40,668 nucleotides of DNA from Solirubrobacteraceae bacterium (GCA_017882375.1 JADGPP010000028.1:1-40668); one strand, 5' to 3'; positions 1 to 8,477 are shown, counted from the first letter of the stretch. Program-made: numbers and translations. The notes: generated by a model not told the origin, from the letters alone.

Positions 1-133
1 GTTCCGACTCAGACGCTTTGAAATCGCTCAGGATGAAGGACGAACGTACGCTGCAGCCGTCTCCGAGCTGCGTGTAGGTCGCAAGGTGAGCCACTGGATC
101 AGAGCACCGCGAGACCGGGGTCGTCGCCGACCA

Positions 134-417
134 GTTCCGACGGGGATCGCCGGCGATCCCGGGGCGGAACCATCGGAGAGGCGTGAAGCTGCGCCTGCGC
201 TTCGGAGTCGAACTCCACCGCGGCGGCGACAGGCCCGACCAGCGCGCCATGTAGGCATCCAGCTCGATCGTCAGGCCCTGCTCGGCGGGATCACGTAGCG
301 CACCTTCTCGATTTGGCGACCCTCGATCAACGGCCACAGGCCTGCGCCACCCGCTGATCGGATAGCGGTCCACTCGGGCGGAAAGTGGGTGACAAGGAGC
401 TTGCGCTCGATCTCCAT
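134..417 (-). pseudogene. CYTH-domain (triphosphate tunnel) protein, decayed
   Basis: Translating the minus strand from the ATG at 417 gives MEIERKLLV, the signature start of CYTH proteins, which bind triphosphates or polyphosphate in a beta-barrel tunnel. It then passes directly to LWPLIEGRQIEKVRYVIP, which normally lies over 80 residues further on, so the middle of the domain is deleted. The frame stops at 271-273. Later CYTH pieces continue in other frames: EQGLTIELDAY, then VAAAVEFDSEAQAQ, then a WFRPGIAGDPR-like block near 170-130. At least two indels are therefore needed in addition to the deletion. The start lies 16 bp after the stop of the PPDK-like gene and has an AGGAGC ribosome site, so the two were probably one operon. 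Intact family members hydrolyse triphosphates; this copy cannot make the full barrel. Confidence 0.7.
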
Positions 418-432
418 GGCGGGCTCCTGCGC

Positions 433-3400
433 TCAGGCCGTTGGCCAGCCTGCGACGATCGCGAGGTCGGCGGTCGGCCGTTCCTCCTCGATCTGCACAG
501 CTCCGGCGAACACGCGGCCCGACTCGCCGTCGATGCTGATCTCATCCCCTTCGGCGAACTCGCGGTCGCCGATCCTGACGCGGCGTCGGTCCAGGTCGAT
601 CTCCACCCCAGTGGCACCCACGACGCAGGGCTTGCCCAGCTCGCGCGCGACGACGGCGGCGTGTGAAGTGCGCCCTCCGCTGCCGGTGAGCAGGCCCGCC
701 GCAACGATCATCCCTGCGAGATCCTCGGTGCTCGTATTGCGGCGTATCAGCACGGGCGCCCGGCCCTCTTGGGCGATGCGCTCGGCAGCCCTGACATCGA
801 GAGCGATCGGACCGCTTGCGACACCCATGCTCACTGGCTGCCCCTGGCAGATCGCGCCGGCTCCATCGCCGTCGCGCACATGCGCGCGCCGGATCTCCTG
901 GAGCTCTAGGCTGGCGAGGCGCTCGCGGGCCTCGCTGATGGACGCCAGGCCTTCACGGACCTGATCCACCGCGATGCGCAGCGCCGCCCACGGCATGCGC
1001 TTGGCAGTACGTGTCTGCAGCAGAAAGAGCTCGCCGTCCTGAACGGTGAACTCGAACTCCTGTGCGTCGCGGAACTCGGCCTCCAGCACCTGGCAGACCT
1101 CGTCCAGGCGCTGGTGCACCTCGGGTGCTAGTAGCGCCAGCTGTCCGGCTCCGTCGGGCGTGCGTCGGCCGCCGACGATGTCCTCGCCCTGCGCGTCGAG
1201 CAGGAACTCGACGTAGGGTTGGTGCTCGCCGGTAGCGGGGTCGCGGGTGAAGCCGACGCCCGAGCCCGACACGCCGCCTGCGTTGCCGAACACCATGCGC
1301 TGCAGGATGACCGCCGTGCCGAGCGTCTCGGGCAGGTCGTGCAGACGGCGATACTCGCGCGCCTTCGGGGCCTTCCAGGACTCCAGCACGCCGCGCACGG
1401 CAGCCTCGACCTGATCGAGCGGGTTCTGTGGGAACGGCTTGCCGCTGAGAGCGCGGAAGCGCTCCAGGTGCTCGCCGGTGAGCTCGGCCAGCGTCCGCGC
1501 GTCCAGGTCGCGCGGACGTCGCACGCCGGCCGCCTCCATGCGCGCACCCGTTGCCTGCTCGAAGGGCTCCAGCGGGCAGTGCGCGACGACGTGGGCGAAG
1601 GACTCGACCAGGCGTCGGTAGGAGTCCCAGGCCAGGCGAGGGTTGCCAGTCAGCGCGAGAAGGCCCTCGACGCTCTCGTCGCACAGCCCGACATCCAGCA
1701 CCGTCTCGAGCATGCCGGGCATCGACGCGGGAGCCCCTGAGCGCACCGAGAGGATGAGCGGGCGGCGAGCGCTTCCGAGCCGCAGACCGCTGCGCACCTG
1801 CAGCGCGCCCACCGCCGCGGACACGAGCGTCCGCAGGCGCACGTCGTCGCCGCCCGCCGCCGTGTTGCGGTACACCGCCGTGCTGAGGATCGCCGCCTCG
1901 GGAACGGGCAGCCTGGCGCGCACCATGCGCGCGAGGCCGTGACCCTTTGCGCCGATCGACGCGATATCGGGCACCTCGGCGTCCCCGTGGCCAACGACAT
2001 AGAGCTCCTCGATCGACTCGCTCTCATCGCGCGTGGGCACGGTCTGCGTGGGTAGTGGCTCCGGCCGGGAAGGCGGTGGCTCGGAGCGCACCACGTTCCC
2101 GAGCACCTGGCGATGCAGCAGTTGAGCTGCCCGCATCAGCGCGTCAGCCGCTTCCTCACAAGCCTGCGTCGCCTGCACGATCACGAACAGCTCTCCGGCC
2201 GCATCAACCTCTCTGACGAGCGCTGCTTGCACCTCACGCAGCGCATCGTCGGTATCCCGCTCCAGCGCCACGATGCGGTGTGTCACCTCCAGGAAGGAGT
2301 CCATGTCCTCGCTGGGGCTGCCGCGCTGAACCTCGCGACCGAGGTGCACGGCGCGCATATGGCTGCGAGCCGCGTCGAGCACGAGCGCCATCATCTGCTG
2401 TGACTCGTTGAGCACGTTTCCGGAGACCCGCCCCTGGGGCAACAGCGACCAGTAGTAGGTCGCCTCCTCAAGCGCATCGGCTACGTCGTCGGCCTCCCGG
2501 ACGAGGTCCAGGAAGGGCGCCGGATCCTCGGCGCGCGCACAGGCCCCCCGCACCTCGTTGACCAGTTCGTCGGCGCGCTGCTCCCAATCGCGCGCGAGCC
2601 GCGCGATGTCGGAGCGATCCCGGCTGGGATGCGGCAGCGCCGCCTGCTCGAGCGCGTCGCGCGCCGCCTCGCCGATCGCCACTACGAGCTCGGCGTGGGC
2701 GCCGATCAGGTCGAGCAGCTCCTGGCGGGCGGTGCGCACGTAGCCGATCAGCTCCGCGCGGACCTCGTCGCCGACCAGCGACAGCGATCGTCCCGCGAGC
2801 AGGCCCTCGGAGCAGGTGCGCAGGACGGCTCGCAGGTAGGAGACGGCCGCTGGCCGGCCGAGCACGTCGATCAGCGACTCGCCGGCGCGCGTGCCCCGCC
2901 CGGTGGCGAAGTTCAGCGCGTCGTAGACGAGCTGCTCACCGCCGGCGAGCAGGAACGCCATGTGCCCGTGCTCGCGTTCGGCGCCCCAGTCCAGCAGCTC
3001 CACCGCAGCGCGGTTTCCCACCAGGCCGCGCAGGCGCTTGCGCGCGCGGTTCCAGTCGATCAGGAAGACCATGCGCGACCCGAGCAGCTCCAGGAAGGTT
3101 TCGAGCGCAGGCTGGGAATCCGCCTTGAAGCGGCCGACGGCAAGGTGGTAGAGATCGTCGCTCGCCGCACCGCTGCTGCGCGAGCGGGTGTCCTCCCAAT
3201 GGATCTCGCGCTCGGCGAGCATGCGCTGCAGGAACAGCAGCCGCGGGAGGTGCACGTCGGTATAGGTCACCGTCACCGCGCGGGCGACGACCTTGACCAC
3301 GACGACGTGCGCGTCGGTCTCTCCGATGTCGTTCTGCACGACGAGCGCATCGCCGCTGCGCGTGGCCACGGTCCCCAGGCCCGGATGGTCGAAGCGCAGG

Positions 3401-4014
3401 CGCTGGGTGCGCTCGACGCCGCGCGCAAAGGCGCGCACCAGCGGACGATCGACTGCCTCGATTCCGTAGGCCAGCGCTCCCGCGATCGATTCGCTCGCCA
3501 GGCGCCCCGCCAGCCCGTTGAGCTCGCGATGAGCATCCATCACCACGAGGTGAAGACTGTCCTGGTCGCGCCGACGGCCCGCCGTCAGACGGCTGATGTC
3601 CTGCGCGATAATCACATCACCGTCCGGCCGCACTACTTGCCTAAGCTGGTGCAGGCGTTCGCTGAGCTGGTCCGATGCCTCCGCGCCGGCAACGCGCAGC
3701 GGCACGAGCATGGTCTCCACCTCGCCGAAAGCCCCGTGGGTCAGCTCGGAGACGCCGGGGATGGCGTACGAGCCGTCGTCGCGCCGCTCGCTGGCATGCA
3801 CAACGCGATCGAGGCTTAGGTCCGAGACGCCGCTTGCGAGCCGCTCCTCACGCAGGTCGGACGCATCCGCGTCGCCGTCCGCCGCGGCGCGTGCACTCTG
3901 TAGGAGCGTGAGCAGGTACTTGATCCGGTCGTTGGCCGACAGCGCACGGCTGATCAGATCGGGTAACAGCAGCTCGCTCTCGCCGAGCGTGGCAATGATG
4001 CGATCCTTCGACAT
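433..4014 (-). CDS. PhoU/DUF47-like + PPDK ATP-grasp + phosphohistidine fusion protein
   Basis: This is a 1193-aa protein with an ATG start preceded by AGGAGG at 4019-4024. Residues 1 to about 400 match nothing I recognise. Residues about 410-640 are acidic helices (READDVADALEEA, LEVTHRIVALERDTDDAL) resembling PhoU/DUF47 proteins. From about 670 it follows pyruvate phosphate dikinase: IGAKGHGLARM, SVRSGAPASMPGMLETVLDVG and LLQTRTAKRMPW are ATP-grasp landmarks, and GGRTSHAAVVARE places the phosphorylated histidine near residue 1118. It ends soon after that domain, so the C-terminal PEP/pyruvate-binding TIM barrel of true PPDK is absent. It could in principle pass phosphate from ATP to the swivelling histidine, but the acceptor is unknown. 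The adjacent CYTH relic and the PhoU-like part suggest a link to phosphate or polyphosphate; this is inference. Confidence 0.85.
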   Translation of the reverse strand: MSKDRIIATLGESELLLPDLISRALSANDRIKYLLTLLQSARAAADGDADASDLREERLASGVSDLSLDRVVHASERRDDGSYAIPGVSELTHGAFGEVETMLVPLRVAGAEASDQLSERLHQLRQVVRPDGDVIIAQDISRLTAGRRRDQDSLHLVVMDAHRELNGLAGRLASESIAGALAYGIEAVDRPLVRAFARGVERTQRLRFDHPGLGTVATRSGDALVVQNDIGETDAHVVVVKVVARAVTVTYTDVHLPRLLFLQRMLAEREIHWEDTRSRSSGAASDDLYHLAVGRFKADSQPALETFLELLGSRMVFLIDWNRARKRLRGLVGNRAAVELLDWGAEREHGHMAFLLAGGEQLVYDALNFATGRGTRAGESLIDVLGRPAAVSYLRAVLRTCSEGLLAGRSLSLVGDEVRAELIGYVRTARQELLDLIGAHAELVVAIGEAARDALEQAALPHPSRDRSDIARLARDWEQRADELVNEVRGACARAEDPAPFLDLVREADDVADALEEATYYWSLLPQGRVSGNVLNESQQMMALVLDAARSHMRAVHLGREVQRGSPSEDMDSFLEVTHRIVALERDTDDALREVQAALVREVDAAGELFVIVQATQACEEAADALMRAAQLLHRQVLGNVVRSEPPPSRPEPLPTQTVPTRDESESIEELYVVGHGDAEVPDIASIGAKGHGLARMVRARLPVPEAAILSTAVYRNTAAGGDDVRLRTLVSAAVGALQVRSGLRLGSARRPLILSVRSGAPASMPGMLETVLDVGLCDESVEGLLALTGNPRLAWDSYRRLVESFAHVVAHCPLEPFEQATGARMEAAGVRRPRDLDARTLAELTGEHLERFRALSGKPFPQNPLDQVEAAVRGVLESWKAPKAREYRRLHDLPETLGTAVILQRMVFGNAGGVSGSGVGFTRDPATGEHQPYVEFLLDAQGEDIVGGRRTPDGAGQLALLAPEVHQRLDEVCQVLEAEFRDAQEFEFTVQDGELFLLQTRTAKRMPWAALRIAVDQVREGLASISEARERLASLELQEIRRAHVRDGDGAGAICQGQPVSMGVASGPIALDVRAAERIAQEGRAPVLIRRNTSTEDLAGMIVAAGLLTGSGGRTSHAAVVARELGKPCVVGATGVEIDLDRRRVRIGDREFAEGDEISIDGESGRVFAGAVQIEEERPTADLAIVAGWPTA

Positions 4015-4115
4015 GGTGCCTCCTGTTGTCTGTCGCGCGCGAGCTTGAAGCTAGCTCAGGCCTTGGCTCCTCGCGCCTCCGAGTTTCGCTGGCCGTTTCG
4101 CTAGACCCTCCTAGG

Positions 4116-4877
4116 CTAGGCCTTGTCCCAGAGATCGGTCGCTTCGAAATGCTTCCTTTCGGCGCTGATCCTCTCGCCTTCCGCCAGCGCAGCGACGTAC
4201 CTGCCGTGAAGCGTGGCGTAGGAAGCCATCGTCTCGACCATCTCGTCGGACCACTCGGGTTTGTGTTGGCGATAGGGATGCCACTGGCCTTTGTGGCCGT
4301 AGAGATCACCGCGCTCGAAGCCCGTAAGGATGAAGCCATGACGGGCAAAGACCGTGGCCACGTCGCCGAGGACGCCGTTCAAGCGACCTGCCACCGCCTC
4401 CGGCACCGACTTGTGGATGCCGGAGCTCTTGGCCTTGCTCGCGTCGAAGGGGCCACTGGACCCGTGTGGACGGAAGGCATCATCACGCGGGTCTATCTGG
4501 GGCTTGAGGTGCGGCCAGTCCCCGGGGCGGTCATCGACGAGACGGCGCTGAATATGGGGGCGAGCGTTCGCGATCAGCCTCGCTGCGTCGTCCTTGACGG
4601 CCTTGCGGTCATCATCGCCGAGGGCCACGACGGCGTCGGGGTCCTCCTTGACGGCCTCGGCGATCGAGCGTTCCCAGAACTCAGCTGCCCATGGTGCGGT
4701 CGCATCGAGCCAGGCTCTTAGCGCATCGGCCATCTGCGGATTGAGTGCCTCGGCTTCCTGGCGTACCCGCGCGATCTCGGCGTCAAAGTCCCTGCTAGGC
4801 CGTGAGCCAGGCCGTGAGCCGCTTTCCGATGCCGTCGGTCGGCCTTGCCGCGGCCTGGAGTGCCACCGTATCGTCAC
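4116..4877 (-). CDS. Hypothetical protein
   Basis: This is a 253-aa ORF I do not recognise. The GTG start at 4877 follows a weak GAGAAG ribosome site. The first 30 residues are Arg/Ser/Pro-rich and may be disordered. A charged helical segment follows (FDAEIARVRQEAEALNPQMADALRAW), and then a compact C-terminal half with aromatic and charged residues (HGFILTGFERGDLYGHKGQWHPYRQHKPEWSDEMV). No signal peptide or membrane segment is visible, so it is probably cytoplasmic. It lies 100 bp upstream of the PPDK-like gene on the same strand. A later start is possible because a short direct repeat (GCCGTGAGCC twice, near 4799-4820) encodes the low-complexity N terminus. Confidence 0.6.
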   Translation of the reverse strand: MTIRWHSRPRQGRPTASESGSRPGSRPSRDFDAEIARVRQEAEALNPQMADALRAWLDATAPWAAEFWERSIAEAVKEDPDAVVALGDDDRKAVKDDAARLIANARPHIQRRLVDDRPGDWPHLKPQIDPRDDAFRPHGSSGPFDASKAKSSGIHKSVPEAVAGRLNGVLGDVATVFARHGFILTGFERGDLYGHKGQWHPYRQHKPEWSDEMVETMASYATLHGRYVAALAEGERISAERKHFEATDLWDKA

Positions 4878-4897
4878 TGCTTCTCAGCCTAGAGTCG

Positions 4898-4953
4898 CGA
4901 CCGCCTGCGGTCGTTACCGGGGCGTTACCGCCTCGGCCTCCGTTACGCGGTGC
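4898..4953. promoter_or_regulatory. Palindrome and GTTAC repeats upstream of the 4877 gene
   Basis: A 16-bp palindrome (CGACCGC-CT-GCGGTCG, 4898-4913) is followed by three CGTTACsG-type repeats up to about 4953. The block lies 20-75 bp upstream of the minus-strand start at 4877, where a promoter and operator would be expected. No regulator is identified. Confidence 0.35.
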
Positions 4954-5036
4954 TCGGCCAGCGTGGCGACCGGGAATCGTCGCAGGCGAGCGACCCCGAC
5001 CCGCGTAATCGACAGCCAGGACGACCATAGGATCCT

Positions 5037-5062
5037 CCCGAGATATGTCCCGAACTCCGCAA
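5037..5062. repeat. 26-bp motif, copy 1 (integration-junction signature)
   Basis: This motif matches 8452-8477 at 23 of 26 positions. Each copy ends exactly 76 nt before the first base of a tRNA-Thr remnant. The shared spacing suggests both are the edge of related integrated elements, such as the tail of an integrase gene or an attachment arm. No intact integrase adjoins it. Confidence 0.6.
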
Positions 5063-5137
5063 GTCTAAGATGATCTGAGAGACGCTGCTGGTCGCTGATG
5101 TGGCTCGCTGGACCCGATATGGCGGGCTGCGATGCGA

Positions 5138-5179
5138 CTGGTAATGAAGGGGTCCGGGGTTCGAGTCCCCGCGTCGGCT
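5138..5179 (+). other. tRNA-Thr 3' fragment (GGT anticodon), likely old att site
   Basis: The fragment begins at a seven-base anticodon loop (CT-GGT-AA). It continues with TGAAG, a five-base variable loop, a perfect T-arm (CGGGG/CCCCG around TTCGAGT) and the acceptor strand CGTCGGC plus discriminator T. No 5' half precedes it: the bases before the loop do not pair with TGAAG. This is the geometry left when an element integrates into a tRNA gene and carries a copy of its 3' end. Confidence 0.75.
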
Positions 5180-5329
5180 CTGGGAAATGCCCTGCAAGTA
5201 CGTGGGATAGGTTGCGCAGTCCGCCGGCTGTCGTGCCAGCGCCGGAGGGCTCGGCTTGGCGGCCGGCGGCGAGCCTGGGGTCGGAGTACGCTTGCCAGGT
5301 CCAAGAAGAACCACGTTCTGGAGGTGAGC

Positions 5330-5884
5330 ATGGCCGTACGCACCACGCCGTTCGTCGCTGCAGGGACCTGGGCGGTCGATCCCGCGCATTCGAACGTCAC
5401 GTTCTCGGTCAAGCACATGGGCATCGCCAACGTGCGCGGGAAGTTCACCGGGTTTGAGGGTACGCTCGAGGTCGGCGAGGACCTCGCCAACTCCAGGGCG
5501 CGTGGCAAGGTCAAGGTGGCGTCGATCGACACCACCGAGGAGGGGCGCGACGCGCACCTGCGCTCGCCGGACTTCTTCAACGCTGAGCAATACCCGGAGA
5601 TCACGTTCGAGTCCACGCGCGTGGAGCCCATCGACGAGGGGTCGTCGCACATCTTCGGCAACCTGACGATGCACGGCGTCACTCGTGAGGTGAAGCTCGC
5701 TGTCGTCCTGCAGGGGACCGACACCGACCCGTGGGGCAACGAGCGCACCGGCCTCGAGGCCGTCGGTACGCTGAAGCACAGCGACTTCGACCTGAAGTTC
5801 AACCAGGCGCTCGGCAGCGGCAACGTGCTAGTCGGCGACAGGGTGAAGATGTCGCTCGACATCTCCGCGGTCAAGCAGGATTGA
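5330..5884 (+). CDS. YceI family protein
   Basis: This is a 184-aa YceI-like protein with an ATG start and a strong GGAGGTG ribosome site at 5320-5326. The family forms a lipocalin-like barrel that holds long isoprenoid or amphipathic ligands. The sequence shows the expected order of motifs: GTWAVDPAHSNVTFSVKHMGIANVRGKF at the start, ARGKVKVASIDTTEEGRDAHLRSPDFF in the middle and FGNLTMHGVTREVKL near the end. No signal peptide is visible, so this member is probably cytoplasmic. It lies between the first and second tRNA-Thr fragments and so may have arrived with an integrated element. The exact ligand is unknown. Confidence 0.92.
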   Translation: MAVRTTPFVAAGTWAVDPAHSNVTFSVKHMGIANVRGKFTGFEGTLEVGEDLANSRARGKVKVASIDTTEEGRDAHLRSPDFFNAEQYPEITFESTRVEPIDEGSSHIFGNLTMHGVTREVKLAVVLQGTDTDPWGNERTGLEAVGTLKHSDFDLKFNQALGSGNVLVGDRVKMSLDISAVKQD

Positions 5885-6012
5885 CCACTCGGGATTGGCG
5901 GAGCGCCCGACCTTGCGAGGTGGCGGCGGAGTCGCGCCGCTCGCCGCTCCACGCTCTGACGGCACGCTGGTGCGCGCAGTTCTTAGCCTCCCCCGGCCAA
6001 CCTGATCGCGCG

Positions 6013-6552
6013 ATGCTGGTCGCCATGAGGGTTTCCTCCGCCTTGGCCGTGGTCGCGGTCATCTTGCTAGCGAGCGGGTGCGGCGGCTCGGTGTCCATCA
6101 ACGACAAAGGGCAGATGGCCGTGGGTGAGAAGACCCTCGAAGTGGCGTCTCTGCCGTTCACGTTCAGCTATCCCGGCTCCTTCCAGGAAGCGACGGATGC
6201 AAGCGCCAAAGCGACGCACTCCGTCGCCGTCGTGGGAATACCCAGCGAAGACTCCTACATTGCCGTTCACCACAACGGGAGTGCCCCGATGTCCCTGGAC
6301 GCCCTCGAAGCGCAGGCACGCCGAGCGCTGGGGAGCAGCGTGACGGGCACCCGGCGTGCGCGCCACGGGGGGATCGAGATGGTCGCGGTGACGACGCGGG
6401 TGGCCGGGGGAGGGGATCTCAGCGCGACGATGAACGGGTTCTCCACCGCCCAGGACACGTGGCTGATCGAGTGCCGCTCCAATCTCGCGAACCGCAAGCT
6501 CATGGCGCGGTGGTGCTCGCATGCGCTCGACTCGTTGACGCTGCGCAAGTAG
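6013..6552 (+). CDS. Putative lipoprotein
   Basis: This secreted lipoprotein of about 179 aa starts at ATG 6013 or, four codons later, at ATG 6025. The N terminus is a classic lipoprotein signal (MRVSSALAVVAVILLASGC), with lipid attachment expected on the Cys of LASGC. The mature part contains LPFTFSYPGSFQEAT, a segment resembling PsbP/LpqN-type folds found in actinobacterial lipoproteins, and two further Cys residues (IECRSN and RWCSHA) near the C terminus that could form a disulphide. Function is unknown. It follows YceI on the same strand with a gap of about 130 bp and is enclosed with it between tRNA-Thr fragments. Confidence 0.75.
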   Translation: MLVAMRVSSALAVVAVILLASGCGGSVSINDKGQMAVGEKTLEVASLPFTFSYPGSFQEATDASAKATHSVAVVGIPSEDSYIAVHHNGSAPMSLDALEAQARRALGSSVTGTRRARHGGIEMVAVTTRVAGGGDLSATMNGFSTAQDTWLIECRSNLANRKLMARWCSHALDSLTLRK

Positions 6553-6719
6553 GTCCGCAGCGCCGGTCGCTCCGTCGTCTCCGTAGATTGGTGGTGGAAG
6601 GCTATGGAAGCCTCAGCGGTCACCAGAGGACCCGCAGAGGCCGGTAGGCTGGCGCAGAACGCCGCGGAATTGCTGCGTTCCTCATGATCCGGCCCGCAGA
6701 GATCGCCAGCTGCTCGCTC

Positions 6720-6761
6720 CTCGTAATGAAGGGGTCCGGGGTTCGAGTCCCCGCGTCGGCT
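6720..6761 (+). other. tRNA-Thr 3' fragment (CGT anticodon), likely old att site
   Basis: The 39 nt from GTAATG to the discriminator T are identical to those of the copy at 5138-5179. The loop here reads CT-CGT-AA, so the parent gene would be tRNA-Thr(CGT). No 5' half is present. It marks the end of the 5.1-6.7 kb segment and the start of the next. Confidence 0.75.
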
Positions 6762-6958
6762 TGAAGAAGGGCCCGCACATTGTGGCGATTACTAAGGGAA
6801 GTCCACTGGCAGTGGGACTTGTCGGCGGCCAGAGTTCGCGCGGCCCGCAGATGCGCTTTGCCCGGCTTTCGGCGCCTAACTCTCGGCGGTACGGATACCT
6901 GGGCGCGTCGCCGAGCGGTGCTCGCGTCGGAAACGAAGCACTGGGGCGTCTACAGATG

Positions 6959-7650
6959 AAACGTCTTAGCTTGACAAGCGCCGCGCTCCTCGCTGCGTTC
7001 TTGACGGTCGCGGCCGCGACTTGGGCCGCCGCAGGTATCAAGGCGTGCGTGCCAAAGAAGGAAGCAAGCACCTTCCTCACGCCCAAGCACGGCAAGTGCA
7101 GAAAGGATACAAGCTGACGACGCTGGGCCAGGAAGCCAAAGAAGGCAAGCAGGGAGCGGAAGGGAAGGCGGGGCCGGCCGGCCAAGCGGGGGCTGACGGC
7201 AAGGCGGGGGCTGAAGGCAAAGAAGGACCAGAAGGCGGTGCCGGCTTCTCAACCGAACAGCGCGAAAAGCTCAAAGCGATCCTCCCCTACATCAAATACA
7301 CAGCCTCGGGCATCGCAGGAAAGCCCACGATCGTGTTCTCCGGCGTCAACGTGCAGGTCGTCGACGGCGAAGGGAAAACCGAATCGGACGTGATCCTCGA
7401 TGAAGAAGAGGAATTCACGAGTGTCGGTGGCATGGTCATGGGCTATTCCAACACCATCGCCGCTCCCTTTGCCACGGTGACCGGGGGAGAGTTCAACGCT
7501 GTCAGCGGAGACGACGGGTCGGTCGGCGGCGGGGAGTTGAATTCAGACACTCTCCCGAGCAAGTACGGGGTGACGGTAGCCGGAGCGGCGGGGCGTTCAA
7601 CGAAGCGAGCGGGCGAGGCCGCCACCCGCGCTGCGGCGTGCCGTCGCCTG
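6959..7650 (+). pseudogene. Collagen-like surface protein, frameshifted
   Basis: The start (MKRLSLTSAALLAAFLTVAAATWAAAG) is a signal peptide followed by IKACVPKKE and a Cys-containing head. After CRK the frame stops at 7117, but the next frame continues with GYKLTTLGQEAKEGKQG, a Gly-x-x collagen-like stretch, and KLKAILPYIKYTASGIAGKPTIVFSGVNVQVV. This order is typical of a large actinobacterial surface-protein family. Loss of one G in AAGGGA near 7105 explains the break. A second shift near 7585 separates VTVAG from GAFNEASGR, part of the SGG/ASG hexapeptide repeats normally found downstream. The usual C-terminal repeat region is missing. A sequencing error could explain one break but hardly both and the truncation. 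Confidence 0.75.
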
Positions 7651-7676
7651 CCGCTCGATTGCGTCTCCGCGACAAC

Positions 7677-7693
7677 TGCTACGATGCGTAGCA
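7677..7693. promoter_or_regulatory. Operator/-10 of the Phd-VapC module
   Basis: A perfect inverted repeat, TGCTACG-ATG-CGTAGCA, ends 4 nt before the antitoxin ATG. It overlaps a TACGAT -10 box (7680-7685). Type II antitoxins commonly repress their own operons at such sites. Confidence 0.6.
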
Positions 7694-7697
7694 ACTC

Positions 7698-7976
7698 ATG
7701 GACAATCACACGATCCCGCAGAGAGAGCTTCGCAACAACGTCGCGGAGGTATTGCGTCGCGCGGAGGCCGGCACAGAGTTCACGATCACGGTGCGTGGTC
7801 GTCCAGTCGCGCGGCTCGGCCCAGCGGAGCGCCCCCACGAGCGTCGTTTGGATGTCGACTGCGATACGTTTCGGGCGATCCTCGCTGCGACGCCCGTTGA
7901 CGACGGTTACGGGGCCGACGTTGCCGCTGCGCGGGCCGAGGAGGAACCGGCAGGCGATCCCTGGGATCGTTCTTGA
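7698..7976 (+). CDS. Phd/YefM-type antitoxin
   Basis: This is a 92-aa antitoxin. Its N terminus (MDNHTIPQRELRNNVAEVLRRAEAGTEFTITVRGRPVARL) follows the Phd/YefM DNA-binding fold, including the RPVARL strand. The acidic, flexible C-terminal half (DDGYGADVAAARAEEEP, then PWDRS) is where such proteins bind and cover the toxin. Its stop overlaps the toxin start by four bases (TTGA), so translation is coupled. Autoregulation is likely through the palindrome immediately upstream. The module lies between the second and third tRNA-Thr fragments, which fits carriage on a mobile element. Confidence 0.88.
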   Translation: MDNHTIPQRELRNNVAEVLRRAEAGTEFTITVRGRPVARLGPAERPHERRLDVDCDTFRAILAATPVDDGYGADVAAARAEEEPAGDPWDRS

Positions 7977-8365
7977 GCGGAGCGCTGCTCGATACCTCGG
8001 TGCTTATCGGCGGTTTCGAGCCGTCGCAGGTGGAGCTGCCGGCGACGATGGCCATCTCGGTGATCACTCTGGGGGAGCTGCGCGCGGGCGTGCGGCTGGC
8101 CAGGGATCCGGCTGCGCGCGCTGCTCGCCAGACTAGATTGAACGCCGTCCGCGATCTCTTTGAGCCCATTGCCGTCGATGAGGTGGTGGCCGAGCACTAC
8201 GGGGACATACTCGCCGCTGCCCGGTCGGCTGGACGGAGCAGTAAGGCGACCGACGTGCTGATAATCGCGACCGCCGCAGCCACCGGACGCGTGCTCCACA
8301 CGCTCGACAAGCGTCAGGCCGCGCTGGCCGAGGTCGCTGGTATCCCACTCCAGACCAGCGGCTGA
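7973..8365 (+). CDS. vapC: VapC-type PIN-domain toxin
   Basis: This is a 130-aa PIN-domain ribonuclease toxin. The four acidic metal ligands are visible: Asp in ALLDTSVLI, Glu in TLGELRAG, Asp in SKATDVLIIATA and Asp in HTLDKRQ. VapC toxins cleave tRNA or rRNA when freed from the antitoxin. The start is TTG at 7973, inside a TTGA overlap with the antitoxin stop. The length is normal for the family and the gene looks intact. Confidence 0.9.
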   Translation: MSGALLDTSVLIGGFEPSQVELPATMAISVITLGELRAGVRLARDPAARAARQTRLNAVRDLFEPIAVDEVVAEHYGDILAAARSAGRSSKATDVLIIATAAATGRVLHTLDKRQAALAEVAGIPLQTSG

Positions 8366-8451
8366 GAGGATCGCACGCAACCGATGATCCCTCGGCTTGC
8401 GTGAGAGCTCGGCCCGTCCGAGGTCGCGCTTGCACGCGACAGAAGTCGTGT

Positions 8452-8477
8452 CCCGAAGTATGTCCCGGACTCCGCAA
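8452..8477. repeat. 26-bp motif, copy 2 (integration-junction signature)
   Basis: This is the partner of 5037-5062, with 23 of 26 identical positions and the same 76-nt offset to the next tRNA-Thr fragment. Reading frames through the two copies conserve YVP[ND]SA on the plus strand, which could be a recombinase tail, but this is not proven. Confidence 0.6.

Noticed and set aside
2629-3819. 396-aa plus-strand open frame opposite the PPDK-like gene
   Set aside because: It is a shadow ORF caused by high GC. It has no family similarity and lies wholly antisense to a well-supported gene.
5095-5185. Minus-strand peptides such as GTRTPDPFITS and GDSNPGPLHYQ near 5140, 6740 and 8565
   Set aside because: These are the well-known spurious translations of the reverse strand of tRNA 3' ends, not genes.
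6795-6822. AAGTCCACT/AGTGGGACTT hairpin after the second tRNA-Thr fragment
   Set aside because: The stem is imperfect and has no T-tract, and no gene ends nearby, so no role could be supported.
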